A DNA stretch of 64,000 nt from Tetrahymena elliotti 4EA (GCA_000231825.2 JH720330.1:18789-82788), one strand, 5' to 3'; positions 51,779 to 64,000 are shown, numbered from the stretch's first letter. A program made the numbers and translations. The notes: generated by a model from the sequence alone, not told the origin.

Positions 51779-52477
51779 TCAGCCTGAGTAATCACAATTA
51801 TTTTCAATATTGTGAACATATTTTAAATACCAGCAGAACCAGTTCATACCGTTTTCACTCATCTATCTGATATTTCTATTCATAACATGGTTATCAAAGT
51901 CTAAGACTTGCTTGTAACTCCAAGAATTCATAAGCATTTTATAGGCACCAAAGACTTAACCTGTTCTGTCTTCACCAGCAACACAGTGGAAGAAAATAAT
52001 TTTTGGGATTTTTTCTTGTTAAACAAGGTTGTTATACATTTTTCTAGATAAAATTTAAAGCTAATCAACATTCCAGTATTCGTATGTTTCAGCCATAAAT
52101 TATCTTAAAGAAGCTGGGTAGTATAGGGGACTAATAAAGTTACCTACAATAGCTTAGTGATAGAGATTGTAGTTAGGATGTTCTTTGAAGTATTAAATTT
52201 CAGGGTTTCTGTGGGAAGGCTCAAAAATATTAAGGAAAGAATAACATTCAACAGTAAAATTTTCAGGGAATTAAATATCATTAACTTATGCTACATCTTT
52301 CATGTATGAAAATAAGGTATCTAATTCGTATGTTAAGTTGTCTGGGTCAGCTGGAGAGTTAGATCTAAAAAGAAGATTTTTTCCAACTTTGTCAACTAAA
52401 ATAACTCTCTTTCTGTCTACCTTAGCTATAGTGATAGCTAGGATAGCTATTAATAAGCATATTAACTTCATGTTCAT
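51779..52477 (-). CDS. Secreted/lumenal dual-specificity phosphatase-like protein
   Basis: A single exon, 232 aa, TGA 51779-51781. The first residues (MNMKLICLLIAILAITIAK) form a signal peptide; ATG 52477 is chosen, and ATG 52471 would give the same peptide two residues shorter. The active-site P-loop is HCVAGEDRTG at 164-173 (Cys165, Arg171), which fits the HCxxGxxRTG consensus of Cys-based protein phosphatases. The N-terminal part includes LLFRSNSP, like the FRS/YRS start of bacterial-type tyrosine phosphatases. It should act in the secretory pathway or outside the cell. The substrate is unknown. The gene is visibly GC-richer than its flanks, as for well-expressed Tetrahymena genes. Confidence 0.85.
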
Positions 52478-52648
52478 TTTTTATTTTTGATCGATTTTCT
52501 AATTAAGAATTGAATTTTTATAAAACTATAATTAATCTTTTATAGATAATTTGTATATATATTATTAGGTGGGTGGGATATCTTAAATTTTCCCTTATTA
52601 GTTTAAAAATTTTCGACGAATTTTTTTTGAGTAATCTGCAGAAAATAA

Positions 52649-52891
52649 TCACTAATTCAAAGCAGGCTCCCAGCACCTGTTAATTTTTATCTTAGCTTAT
52701 TCTTGCGATTCGTACTATCTGTTTTCCTGATGTAATTTTTGAAGAAATTTGTCAACAGAATGACGAACTTGGCTAAATTTAATTCTATCAACCTCTACTG
52801 CTTTAAAAGAAAATCTTAAAAGCATCTCCACTAATAGAATTGAATCAAATAATAGATGTAAAAAATTTTTAAATATTTTTATTCTAATCAT
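52649..52891 (-). CDS. Possible small protein (58-80 aa)
   Basis: A minus-strand frame with protein-like composition and higher GC than its flanks: MLLRFSFKAVEVDRIKFSQV from the inner ATG 52825, then SVDKFLQKLHQENRQ and the ending NRCWEPALNQ before TGA 52649-52651. An upstream ATG at 52891 adds a hydrophobic stretch (MIRIKIFKNFLHLLFDSILL), but an intron acceptor there is also possible. The inner start gives a basic, presequence-like N-terminus. Length alone is not significant in this code, so the call rests on composition. No family is recognised. Confidence 0.4.
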
Positions 52892-53769
52892 CTTTTTTGA
52901 AAGATGGCCACCACAAATGTTAAAAAATAATTAAAAATTCAATTGATTATAAAATTTAAATTAACTCTATCCACAAACTGCCTTAAAAAAACAATTATTT
53001 CTTTTATTCAAATAAATTTTTGATAGATAAATAATAATTTCGAAATCAGAAACATATTTTGTTGGACTACAATTTCTTTATAAATCCTTTTATCAATTTT
53101 AGCTCTAAATTGTTTTTAAAAGATCATTTCAACTTTTTTATATGAGACATATTACATTTGTTGTTGCTTAATATGCTGGAGTTTAAAATGTGTTAATAAT
53201 ATTATCAAATTTAGATTACAAATAACAAATTAAATTTTTGAATATGCTTATGTGCTACAAAAATTTCTTTTATTAATTTTATCTTTAAATTTCTTTATGA
53301 AAACCATTATAATCTTTCTATATTTTTAATAGAAATTATTTTTTTAAACAATTTTGACAAGAAAAATATTAAATTATTTTAATTTGTTGACATAAAACTA
53401 TTTTAACATTCTTAGAATAATTATTAAGATTTTATTTTAACATTTTTATACTTACTCTTTCTTAATCAAAACGATTTTTGACAATAATTAAGTTTCTCTA
53501 AATTATTTCATGTTAAAGAAAATTAAGTCACATATCTCATCCAAATATTAAAGAAATTTACAAAATCTTTTTAAATGATATACTTGTATTCAATAAAATT
53601 TTATTTTAAAATAAACTTAGAAAAACAAAAAAGAAATAAAATATCATTTAGATCTGCTATTTTTGATTAAAAAATCATCTTTAAAATTCAATTTGCTTGG
53701 ATAATAATAATAAGAAGTAAATTTTTAATATCAATCAATATTTATAAAAGATTTAGATAATAATTATAT
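52892..53769. other. Gene-free AT-rich stretch
   Basis: Nothing recognised; A/T-rich with scattered short words. Confidence 0.5.
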
Positions 53770-54000
53770 TATAAGGCTTTTTGAAGAATGATAGAGGCTT
53801 TAAAAAAGTTCAATAAACTAAAAGTTTAATAATTTTTTAATTTCAATGAATATAGATAAAAGATAGTGACTAAATACTTCTTTTAAAAGGTTTTTTGAAG
53901 AATGATAAAGGCTTTAAAAAAGTAAAAAGTTAAATATTTCATAAATTTTTAAGAATGAAAAAGGCTTTAAAAAAATTCAATAAGTTAAAAGTTAATAAAT
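53770..54000. repeat. Short tandem repeats around GGCTTTAAAAAAG
   Basis: Three spaced copies at about 53777-53823, 53889-53932 and 53949-53992. The first two share GG(C/T)TTTTTGAAGAATGAT followed by A(G/A)AGGCTTTAAAAAAGT; the third keeps AAGAATGAAAAAGGCTTT. AAAGTTAA(T/A)A ends two of them. Non-coding; function unknown. Confidence 0.65.
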
Positions 54001-54176
54001 AGCAACAATTTTTAAGTGAATATAATTTAAGATTTAGAATGATGTCATTTACAAAGAAATAATTTATTTTACTGAAAATAGAGTAAGTTCTTATTTTTAA
54101 AATTAAATAAAGGAAAATTATTTTTAATTATATTTTCACTAAAATCATATTTTTTAACTCAAGTTGATCGAACTTT

Positions 54177-54870
54177 TCATTCATTTTCTTTTTAGTTTAT
54201 AGGTTTAATTGTTTGAGAGTTGGATTTTTCATCATGATCTTCAAATATGCTTTGGAATTCTTTCTTATTTGGGTTTTTTAAGTATTCGCTTATTATTTAA
54301 TTAATTTAATATTTATTTGTAAAATAAGGACATAGAAATTTCTTTATCAATGGTAGAAAAAATAAATGCTAAAAAAGTAGTGGATTAATTCATATAAAAG
54401 TCATTTAATATTTACGATTTAATAAGATAGATTATGTAGTTGCTAATACCTCTAATGGCGCTGTTTTTATTATTAAATTAAAAGAAAGTTAACATAAAGA
54501 ATTATTTATTTAGATTGTTTATTTAGATAAAGGAGATAAATACTTCAAAAAAATGTAAAAATGATAAATTTTTTGCTAATTACTTATTTCTTAAAGCTTC
54601 AATTTTTTGAGCATCTGTTTCCTCTTTATTTTTTTCAAATTCCTTTCTCAAAACTTATCTTACTGCATAAGTTTTGCGTTGCTATAAATAATTATGATAA
54701 AGTTTAATGTAAAATTATCATATCAATCTTAATTTACATCTTTAACCATACTTGGAATGCATTTTAAGCAATCTCTGAAAATCTAGAATTTTTAATTAGA
54801 AAATATGATTAAAATAATTTTAAATTATCACTTTAGATATTACTTCTTTAGTAGATTTATTAGCTATCAT
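54177..54870 (-). CDS. LYR-like small mitochondrial-type protein
   Basis: Five exons (54870-54844, 54782-54738, 54681-54584, 54460-54416, 54288-54177) join in phase to 108 aa. The core reads EIFRDCLKCIPSMV, then TYAVRQVLRKEFEKN, then DAQKIEALRNNAIRGISNYI. This succession of helices, with R-x-x-L-R/F and an A-I-R-x-I-S-N-Y end, resembles small Complex1_LYR-type proteins that assist mitochondrial Fe-S or respiratory-complex assembly. The strict L-Y-R triplet is replaced by I-F-R. The last exon is hydrophilic (EYLKNPNKKEFQSIFEDHD). The assignment to LYR is by pattern only; the gene itself is well supported by clean phases. Confidence 0.6.
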
Positions 54871-55500
54871 TATACTTGATATCTTTAGATTTTATCTCTA
54901 TCAATATTTAATTAATTCTTAATTTTTGATAAAAACTATTAAGCTAGTTATTCATACATAAATTTGTACAGAAATTTTAAAAGCAACATAATACTTTCTA
55001 CTTATAAAAGTAATCTTATCTTGCTAGTATCTTTATATGTAGCATAAATTTATAGTTCCTCCTTAAACAAAATCAAAAATTAAAAAATTATTATTTTATT
55101 AAAAAATGTTATTATAAACAATTATTCAATTTTGTGTACTTAAATAATATTTTATTATTAAATATTATCATATTTTTTTTATTCATAATTTTCTAAATAT
55201 CTAGATATCTTTATGGAGTCTTAAGCTTATAAAATATTTCACACATTAATAAAATAAAATATTCTTATATCGGAAACTATAATATTTTTATAATGATATT
55301 AAATTATTAGAAATATTTTTTACCAAAAAAAATGGCCAAAAAGACCAAACACAAAGATCATTTTTATTTTATTTAAATATAAATAAATTATAAGTTTTTA
55401 CATAAACAATTTTAATGATGAGATGAGAGTAATTATTTTTAAAATATTTACTCGAATAATTTTTTTTAATTGAAAGAGGACCTGATTACTATAAATAAAT
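54871..55500. other. Intergenic, nothing recognised
   Basis: AT-rich spacer between two minus-strand genes. It is expected to hold the promoter of the LYR-like gene. Confidence 0.5.
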
Positions 55501-57755
55501 TCATATCTAGTCTAAATAGTCACTTGCTCTGAGAAGAGAGTATGATATTTAATTACTTGATTTATCTTTTTTAAGCTATTCATTTTATTTAATTTATTGT
55601 AAAAAAGGAATTTGGTTTGGCTGCTGATTACGATTAATTATAGATTTAAGAATTTTATAAGATTTAACTTCTCTTATACAGTTGTTAGTATTTTCATTTA
55701 TCTTTGGCATTTCTGATGCTGTTATAGAGTTAGCAAAAAACTTTCCTTTCTATCCAATTTACTCATACTAAATATTCCCTCCACTATTTACTTCTAATAC
55801 TAAATCTTATTATTTTGATTGTTGAAGTAAATCCCCTTTGTTCAATCTTTTTAGGCTTTAATTTACCTCTTTAATTTCTGCAAGATAATAACCATTGCCT
55901 TTAAAATTTAAATTTTTATGTAGAATATTAGTTTGAGAGTTTGAATTCTAAGACATTTTAGATAGATTTTAGGAAGAATTAATATTTTTTCTGAGAGTAT
56001 CTTTTTTCATATTTAAATACTTTTTGATAAACTAATGCTAATAAACATTCAGTGAGGCTTTTTCTCTATTATTTAGTTTCTTTTCAAAATCAATTACATC
56101 TTAGCTCTGCCATGGAGTTTAGCAAAGATATTTATCTGATTATTTAATATACTCCTGCTATTAAGTATATTAATTTTACTTGCTAATCAGTCCTCTAGCA
56201 TTTAAGATTTTTTATAAGTCTACTTCTTTTCTTATCATTCTACTGCCATAGATTTGACTATTATTTTTCTTACAAATATCATCAAGAGGTAAGCATGCTT
56301 ACTTTTCTTCACTTTGTTATAAATTGAAATTTTTCATAGTCGAAGAAAATTACTTTGATTCTTTTGTTAAATCATTACTGTTATTCATTTCATAGTTGCT
56401 ATTAACATGATTAACATAATCTATATATCTAGATTATTTGAGGTGACTGAATTGAATATTACTCAGCGATTTTGCTAATAAAAATTAGCTATTTGTATCT
56501 ATTGTACTAGAATTTAATGTATGAGCAGGAAGCATCAAGCTACCTTCATTCCAATCAGATTTTTTATCTTCGGAAAATATTCTTGGTCGAGTTCTCTAAG
56601 ACTGTTAACTACTTTATTAATTCGTTATTAAGCTGGATCTCTATTAAAGTATTTGTTGATTTTGGTTTTACTTGTTTTGTTATTCTTACATTTATCTATT
56701 ATTTTTATCCAATTCCATAGCCATATCAAAATTTATTTATTTTGGCTTGATGGGAGAAAAGCTTTTTTCTCCTCCTTTTTTAAATAGAATTCTGTCATCT
56801 TGTTTATTCTTATCAATACTTTATTAAATCAAAAAATTTTCTTAGTTCTGTCTATCCTAACACTAATTCCTATCTAATTGTTATAATAATCACGATTTAC
56901 TTATTTGTTTTAATATAAAAATGAAAAAGACATGAGAAATAACTTCTTTCAAAATATTTATTTTAAAATTTGTCTCATGTATTTATTTAATAATTACCTT
57001 CAGAAATATCGTTTTATTCTTCAAAGCTTTCAAGTTGATTTTAATCTTTATATTATCTCTATAAAAGAACAAATCCTTGACTGTCTTCTTAAATGTCTTC
57101 TTCTTTGATATATTCTTTCATAATAATTTAACTGGATTTATTATTGAATTTATGTTAAATTTTGCTTGTTGGATTGCTGGATTCTCTTTAAGAAGAAATT
57201 AAATTTTATCCCTATTTTGACTAGATATTTAAGATAAAGTTATTTAGAAGTAAGTCACTAATAGTTATTTATAGACTTATAAATAAATTTTTAGATAATT
57301 ACTTGTTATGTAGGATTTAAAGAAGTTGACCTAGCATGCCTATTAATATGATTTTTGAACTAGATATTATTCATATGCCTTAACTTTTCTAATGTTTACA
57401 AAATAGTTTGGCTATCAAATACTTTTTTATTCTAATTTTGTTTATTTTATCTGGGGAACTCTCTATTCAACCAGCTTAATCTTTATCGCCTCATATCAAT
57501 ATCCATATCATGATTTGAATTCAAAGCATGGCCAAAATACTAACTTGATTAAATTGAATTTCTTATATGAGTTGATGCAGTCTTCTTTAAAATTCTTTGA
57601 TCTTTAGCAGCACTTTGAATTATCTTTTAGATTGATTCTGGTATTTCGAATTTATTTTTTGCAAAATTTGGTACATGTGAGGAAACAATTCTTTTCATTC
57701 TTTTTAGATCATCTATAACCTCATCTGAAACTGAAGTATCACCATTATTATTCAT
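55501..57755 (-). CDS. Q/N-rich hydrophilic protein, unknown function
   Basis: ATG 57755 (MNNNGDTSVSDEVIDDLKRM), TGA 55501-55503. Introns lie at about 57300-57215 (phase 0) and 56993-56895. The product, roughly 690 aa, is hydrophilic and rich in Q, N, S and K throughout, with SFSPIKPKQINFDMAM, RPRIFSEDKKSDWNEGS and YLCQTPWQSQDVIDFEKK among the less repetitive stretches. No transmembrane segment, zinc motif or enzymatic domain was recognised. It may be a regulatory or scaffold protein of low sequence conservation. The plus-strand ORF at 56517-56720 is an antisense shadow. Confidence 0.65.
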
Positions 57756-58719
57756 AATATGATTATAACTCAAAGGAAGTTATTTTTTTTCTGAAAAAAC
57801 TCAGTCAAAAAGCAAAAAGAAAATCCCTAATATTTTAATCAGTCAAAAAAAACAATTTGTATTCCAATTTGTTTTTGATTTGATTCGGTTTGACTTGAAT
57901 TGCTTTCTTAATTTTGTTACAAAAATAATCTCTTTTTCGATAAAATTTAATTAATTTACAGTTTGAATAAGATAAATTGTTTGCGATATCTAATCAACCA
58001 AATAATGTTTAGTGGATTTCGACTATCACTCATTACTCAGCTTATTCACCTGATAAATCTACCAGAAATTTTATCTTTAAATCTTATTCACAAAATTTAG
58101 TCAGAAAAATATTCAATTATCTAATAAATAAAACATTTTCAATTACTGCTGAATATTTATCAAAGTAACACAACTCATATGATACCGATTTGTATCAAAT
58201 ACTAATTGGTGTATTATCAGAGTTAGGTCTTTTAAAATGAGCTTTTAAAAAAGATTTAATTTGATTTTTTGTTAATATTAACTAACTATGATGCTTAGAA
58301 ATATTTATTTTTTATTAAAAAAGAATGTTTTTATTTTAAATAGATTTTACAAAAAAATACTATGTAAGCGATATTAAAATAAAATTAATAGTTTTAACTA
58401 TTTTTATTTATCAAAATTCTAAATCAAAAACAACAAGTCTCATTGTCTTACTTATCTTGCTAGTCAGTTGTTTAGCAGTAATTACATCTATTTCGTTTTA
58501 ACTTCAATTTTTAAATGATAAAATTAATTTTTTTTAATTATATTTTTGTTAAAGGATTAAATTTATCTCCAAAAAGGCTTTAAAATGCTAAAACGAATTC
58601 AATCTAAAAATGAACAACAAACAATCTTTGTTTATTCTAAATTGGTAAAAGATTTTAATTAAAAAAATAAATAACTCTATCAATCAATCATTTAATTTGA
58701 TAGTAAATTTCTCAACTAT
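57756..58719. other. Intergenic, nothing recognised
   Basis: AT-rich spacer 5' of the Q/N-rich gene and 3' of the LRR array. Confidence 0.5.
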
Positions 58720-61450
58720 CAATATATTACTTTAAATCAATTGCCAAAGTAATAAGGCTAACTATACTTCTCAATCCTAAAGCAATTTCTAGTATTCCCT
58801 AAGATTCGATATGATTATTACTATTTTTTATTAAAAATAAATTTAATTTAATTTCTTAAAGATCGAAGTTAGTAATAAATATTTGAATAATTTTTTACTT
58901 TAAATATAAAACTAAATTTTTTAAATGTAAACAATGATAAAGCCTTTTAGTGAGATGATTAACACCTTATGATCCTATTTTGTTCATTCTAATGTAATCA
59001 TTAAAAGATCTTAAATATTAATTTTAAAAAATAAAATATTACACTAAGTTTATTGACAAAAATGTAAGCCCTTTACATTTTCCTAAACCTTAACCTAGAC
59101 CTTAAGCTCCAATCTCATTTATACTATTGTTTCTTTATTTATTTATTTAAATATTTAAACTTTACTGGTAAATCCAATTAGTTTAATAAATACGCTAAAT
59201 CCAAAGTCAAAGAAACTAAATTCTCACATTTTTCTAAAGTTCCACCTAAAATTTCCAACCCTCTATCTCCAATTTTGTTATCACTTCATTTTAATTTTAT
59301 TAATAAAAATAGAATTGATGGACAATATTTACCTTAATTAAAGAGTCAACTTTTTAATATTTTAGCAATTTTTCAATTAATTTCCTAAGCTTTTCAAACC
59401 TTTAGATCCAATTTTGTTAGTTCTTTTCATATAAAATCTTTTAAAAAAATGATCAAAAATTAAGGAAGCTTACGTCAAATCTAGAGCTAAAATCTTAAGA
59501 TTTTAACAATTTTCTAGCCCTGCAAACATACCAGAAGAACAGTTAGTATTAATTTAGTTATCACTAATAATTCAAAAATAATAAATACTTTTAAGAAAAT
59601 GAATATTTTACCTTAATCCAATTTAGAGGTTAGTTAAATTAGTGCAATAACCTACTCTTGAAAAAAGACTAGACTAGGCTTCTTCATTAACAATGTTACA
59701 GCTTGAAATAATTAAGAATTATTAATAATATATAATAGTTTAACATGAATACTAAAATTCTAAAGATAGAACAGAAAGACTTTCACAGCTTGTAAGCCCT
59801 GTTAAAAGATCAGAAGCACCTTACTAGCTAACTTAATTTCTTCTAAATAAAATAGGTAAATTAGAAAAATCTTCCATAATATTTAGCTTACTTCAAATCA
59901 ATATTTAATACTTTTAAACTTTTACACTATCCTAAATAAAGTCCTATTTTACTAGCCCCTTTGTTTGATATCTTGTTATTTCTAAAAAATAAAATTAGCA
60001 ATTTAGATGAAAAGAACTCAAATTGCTCGAAAAATTATTTTTACTCTAAAAAAAGAGATAAAGTGTTAAGATTTTAAATGTCTTTTAGTTCTTTGCATAG
60101 CTGGGAAATACTTTTATCACAAATATGACTCAATCTTTTTTTAATAATTAAAGTTAATATTATTAAAAAATAAACTTACTCTAATAAAAGATTTAAGCTT
60201 TCTAAATACTTTAAATTTGCTAACCCATTCCCTAATTTTTAGGCTCCTACACTCCCAATTTAATTGTGACTTTAATAATAAATTGTTTACATGTTTATAA
60301 TTATGATAAAAATAAAAATACCTAAGATTTAGTTTTAAACTTTTTAAATTTGAAATACATCCTAAAGAACTAACAATATTAGATGCCCCTTAAGACTGAA
60401 TTTTATTTTTACTTTATACAATACCAAAAATATAAATATTTCAATTTAAATATAAACTTTTACTTTAAATCAAGTGAAAGAATAGTAAGATTTTAGCACT
60501 TAGAAAAGTTTAAATTAAATGGCTGTGCCAATGATATTTTATTTTTGCTATTTAAATTCATTGATAATTTAAAAATTTTTTTTAGATAAAGTTAAAATTA
60601 ATATTCATATTCCTCAACTTGTTTTCTTTCAAAAAATAGGTAAAATATTGAATTTTTTTATAGTTAGAGAGACGGGAGGGAGTGAGGGTCAAAATATACA
60701 AAATAATCTATTAAATTTACTTTAAGTTTATGGATAGATTTAATAAATCTGTTTAATCTAATATTCCATTACACAGATTAAAAAAACCATTATTATCGAT
60801 TTCATTTTATCTGTTTTGAAATATTTTATTAAAATTAAATATTTTTAAAGTTTAAAATAAAAATTAAAGAGAAAATGATAAAATTATTACGATAAATCTA
60901 ATTCTAAGATTTAAACTTTTTTCAAGCATTTCAATCCATTTCCTAAGCTTGATACTCCACTTTACTCAATTTTGTTTTTGCTTTTTATAAATTTTGTTAA
61001 AAATAATAGGTAATTTAATTAATTGCCCTGAAATTAATTAGATTAAATAAGTATTATTCAAAGCAAATAATTTTATGATATCAATCAAGTCAAGTAAATT
61101 ATCACTTTGAAAATAAATTAAGTTAATATAATTATAAAATTAAACTAATTACCTTAACAAAAGAATAAGAGTGTTTAAATTTAAACAACTTTATAAACAC
61201 TTTGCTAAAATTTAAATTGATTCTTCACATAGATTGGTATTGCTTTTGTTTTTAAATAATTTAATCTCTCAATAAGAATAATAATAATAATAAATTGATT
61301 AAATTTTTCTCAAATTTATTTTATTTCCATAATAATTTAGTAAAAAATTATTTGTTTTTTACCTCAAATCAAGAGTAAGATTATTTAGATCTTTCATTTA
61401 AATCAAAAAGTCACATAAATTTGAAATATTGACTTTGTCAAGATTTTTAT
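58720..61450 (-). CDS. LRR exon array (about 14-16 repeats), gene incomplete
   Basis: A minus-strand series of exons, each one LRR, spaced every 150 bp or so. Examples: NNHIESQGILEIALGL (about 58816-58740), NKIGSQGVNHLTKRLYHC (58990-58930), NKIGDRGLEILGGTLEKC (59275-59195) and NQIGSVGAQKLGNGLANL (60270-60190). Weaker ones extend to about 61450. Repeats and introns match the style of the array at 20-22.8 kb, including an Asn-x-x-Ile-Gly start. No kinase or other domain and no clear start or stop were found, so it may be a gene with unrecognised ends or a decaying copy. LRRs would form a curved binding surface. Confidence 0.55.
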
Positions 61451-62177
61451 TACTATTTTAAATATTTAATTGAAAAAATATTTATTTTTATTATCAAAAA
61501 AGTTAATTAAAGTTTTAAAAGTAAGGTATAAGATTAATGTTAAAATTAAAAATTTTTTAGAACAGATGAAAAATTACTTGAAATAAAGATTTAATTGCTC
61601 TTTGTTTACTAGATTAGATTTTAGGAACTTTTAATCAAAAATTTAATAATTTTGATAAATATTTTATATTTATTTTTAATTACATTTGCCAAATTTTTAA
61701 ATTTGCAGTTTTTGTGAAACATTCTTTTTTATTCTCCAATTTTTTTATCTTCTTGAAAAGTTAAATAAATTTTATTAAAAACAACCTTCTAAAAATTATT
61801 TTTTGACTTTTTAAGTATATTAATATAATTAATAATAAAATTATAAATAAACTCAAAATTTAATTTAATCTCTAATTTTTAATTCAAGATACAAATATAT
61901 CTATCTTTTTTACATTTGTTTAAGTTAAAAAAATTATCAAATGCTTATGAATTACAAATCCAAAAAGAACCTCTTTATTAAGAAGGTTCAAAATCTATTT
62001 TATTAAATTTTTTTGAATGTTTTTTTTGAATAAAAGCCCAAAAGATTAGATTATTATATTGAAATATGGTACAAACAAAAAAATGAGAACTATTTAAAAT
62101 TAGTTAAATTAAATCATACTACAGTATTTTTTTTAATATAAGTTAATACATAAGGGTTTTCAATTAAAGTATTAATA
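61451..62177. other. Intergenic, nothing recognised
   Basis: AT-rich spacer between the LRR array and the 3' end of the last gene. Confidence 0.5.
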
Positions 62178-64000
62178 TCAAGAATTGATAAATAGTTTTT
62201 TGTTTAATGAAGCTAGTGATTTAAATGATTGCTGAAAGAAATCCATCCAAAAAAGAAAATTAGAATCATTAAAAGCATTTGAATAGATATTAAAACAATC
62301 AAGTAGATTCTCATTTACAAATAAGCATCATTTCCTTTAGTTAAAATAAATTCATTCAAACTATTTATAGTCTCTTCGATAAATTCAGTAAAAGCATTGT
62401 AATCTATAATATTCAATTTTGATAAATAATCAGAAATTCCTGTCTGTTATAAGGTTGAGTCTGTTGTCATATATATATTATACAGATCACTAAATGTACC
62501 AAAGAGACTTTTATAGGCAATTTATAACCCTTATTGTAAAAATCCTTATTGAGTTGAGGCACAAATATTTATATTTATTTTTGTTGTATTAGTATTGTAC
62601 TAAGGATGATTTCTAAAATTATCACATAAATTATTTTTAAAAGCAGTAAAAAAGAAGTTATCATATTCATCTTGGCTGAATCTTTTTTAGTAAAATTAAA
62701 AAATTAATTTAAGTAATAAATTTAAATAAAATACCTTTTATCTTAATACTACGATTCTGTGATCCAATAAATATCATTCGAAACGTTATGTTACTCATTA
62801 GTGAGATTATATAAATAATCATAAAACATTTCAGGTTTCATAGGTTTAAGTTTAGGATTAACTTTCATAGTCAAAATGTTAAAATGCATGCCTACATTCT
62901 GTAAAAGATATGAACGCAAATAGTAAACTTTCACTTTATTATTATAAAAGATTTTGAATAATTAATTTAAAAGTAAATGATGTGCTATCTATCAGTATAA
63001 TTAATTATAGAATAGAAAAATTGGGTTAAAATTCATATGTTTGCAGTACAGGGAGTGTAATCTCAATAAAATTTTTTTTGTGCAAATGCTTTGAGCAAAT
63101 AGACTTATGGTGGGGTTGATAAATGCATGTGTGCTAAAAATAAAATGATTTTTATTTTTTTTAATCTTATAAAAAGAATTAAATAAAAATATTTACTCAT
63201 AGTTTAAATATCGATAATAGTTTTATCTAAATAGTCTTGTGTGATTAATTTAATAATTATAGGATAGCATATCATTAGGATGTAAATGAATATGGAGGCT
63301 AGGATTAAGCTTTTATTAAATCTAGGGAGACTTGTAATAGAGCTTATACTTTATTTCCTGATATTTTTATCTTGATCTAAAGATGAGAGAGAAACAATAG
63401 AATCAACAATCAAATGATCATTTTAATTTAAATTATTAGATTACATAGTTTGACATAAGAATGAGTTTTATATTTTCTTAATCAAATTATCCAACTTATA
63501 GACTGGGAAAGTTGTAAATAAGTAAATGATAGAATCTCTTTCTTTTTAGATATAAAAGTAGAGGGGGATTATGGTCAAAACACAAAGTGCACTAATTACG
63601 ACTAGGACTACTACTAGCATGGTCACTTAATCTTAAATATATTTTTAATTACTTTATGTCTATGAGAGGATTCTTGCTTAAACATCATCCAAAGTAGAAA
63701 TCATTGATAATTGGTTTACTAATAGATAATATTCAGGTCTTCCATTTCCCATATTGTTAACATAACGAAAATTCAGAAAAACACTTAAAAAAAAACTATA
63801 AAGTAAGTTTGTCTAATATGTATAAGTTATCAATTCTGTACTATCAGATAGTACAGTAGTTAACCTACTTCTATCATATAGCCTACCTAATATATAATAT
63901 TATTATGTATTTCTAAGTTCTTTAAAAACATTTCTATCTGCGTTTCCTCTAGACATTTAAGTTAGTATATGTTTGGCAATTTCTAGGTTTCTATCTAATT
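62178..64000 (-). CDS. Multi-pass membrane protein, 5' part beyond the window
   Basis: TGA 62178-62180; the frame is still open at the right edge. Coding blocks on the minus strand: RGNADRNVFKELRNTQQYY and GRLYDRSRLTTVLSDSTEL near 63960-63830, a membrane helix (VTMLVVVLVVISALCVLTII) near 63625-63570, a second (LILASIFIYILMICYPIII) near 63320-63250, an extracellular-type stretch with NNLCDNFRNHPQYN and NININICASTQQG, and a third helix (IYLIVLISIQMLLMILIFFF) near 62300-62240. One intron at about 62738-62690 joins QDKR to FSQDEYD in phase; others lie near 63190 and 63790. It is of the large ciliate family of unnamed transmembrane proteins; a sensor or receptor role is only possible. Confidence 0.65.

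Noticed and set aside
52621..52760. GC-richer segment considered as an snRNA or snoRNA
   Set aside because: No recognisable U1-U6 motifs or box C/D arrangement was found; the minus-strand reading frame explains it better.

Overview
The window looks like nuclear DNA of a ciliate, most probably Tetrahymena or a close hymenostome relative. It is extremely AT-rich, and long protein-like frames appear only if TAA and TAG are read as glutamine and TGA is the only stop. Introns are AT-rich, begin GTA/GTT, end AG and run from about 36 nt to several hundred nt. That is too long for the tiny introns of Paramecium. With the standard code almost every gene shatters, so most short standard-code ORFs here are fragments or antisense shadows. 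I assembled the exon chains below by hand from frame continuity, splice phase and similarity remembered at family level. No search could be run.

Layout, left to right. A multi-pass tetraspanin-like membrane protein with an internally repeated module (678-4271, -) is followed by a duplicated spacer (4711-5105) and a single-exon TPR protein kinase with an altered catalytic loop (5344-7662, +). Then come a five-exon KEOPS subunit CGI121/TPRKB (9393-10138, +), a Q/N/S-rich coiled-coil protein (11055-14340, -) and a FAM161-type (UPF0564) cytoskeletal protein (15378-19022, -). From 20.0 to 26.1 kb the minus strand carries a pseudokinase-like domain and many leucine-rich repeats, one repeat per exon. 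A secreted Cys-rich furin-like protein follows (27163-29559, +). Broken LRR exons lie at 30.0-30.6 and 32.4-32.8 kb, and degenerate 260-310 bp tandem repeats at 33.5-34.6 kb. Next are a 2Fe-2S adrenodoxin-type ferredoxin (35669-36068, -), a very long coiled-coil protein (36736-41038, -), a small TPR protein (41630-42247, +) and an ATXR5/6-type PHD-PIP-SET histone methyltransferase matching Tetrahymena TXR1 (43460-46905, +). The right part holds an acidic small protein (48403-48744, -), a repeat-rich gene-poor stretch (48.8-51.7 kb), a signal-peptide-bearing dual-specificity phosphatase (51779-52477, -), a possible small gene (52649-52891, -), a LYR-like small protein (54177-54870, -), a Q/N-rich protein (55501-57755, -), a second large LRR exon array (58.7-61.5 kb, -) and the 3' part of a membrane protein running off the right edge (62178-64000, -).

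The genes do not form an operon or one pathway. They are a normal eukaryotic mix: chromatin and replication (TXR1), tRNA t6A modification (CGI121), mitochondrial Fe-S chemistry (ferredoxin, perhaps the LYR protein), cilia or cytoskeleton (FAM161-like and long coiled coils), signalling (TPR kinase, pseudokinase-LRR, secreted phosphatase) and surface or membrane proteins. No rRNA, tRNA, CRISPR array, telomere or complete chromosome-breakage sequence was recognised. The sequence does not decide whether it is macronuclear or micronuclear; the repeat-rich spacers would be candidate eliminated sequences if it is micronuclear.
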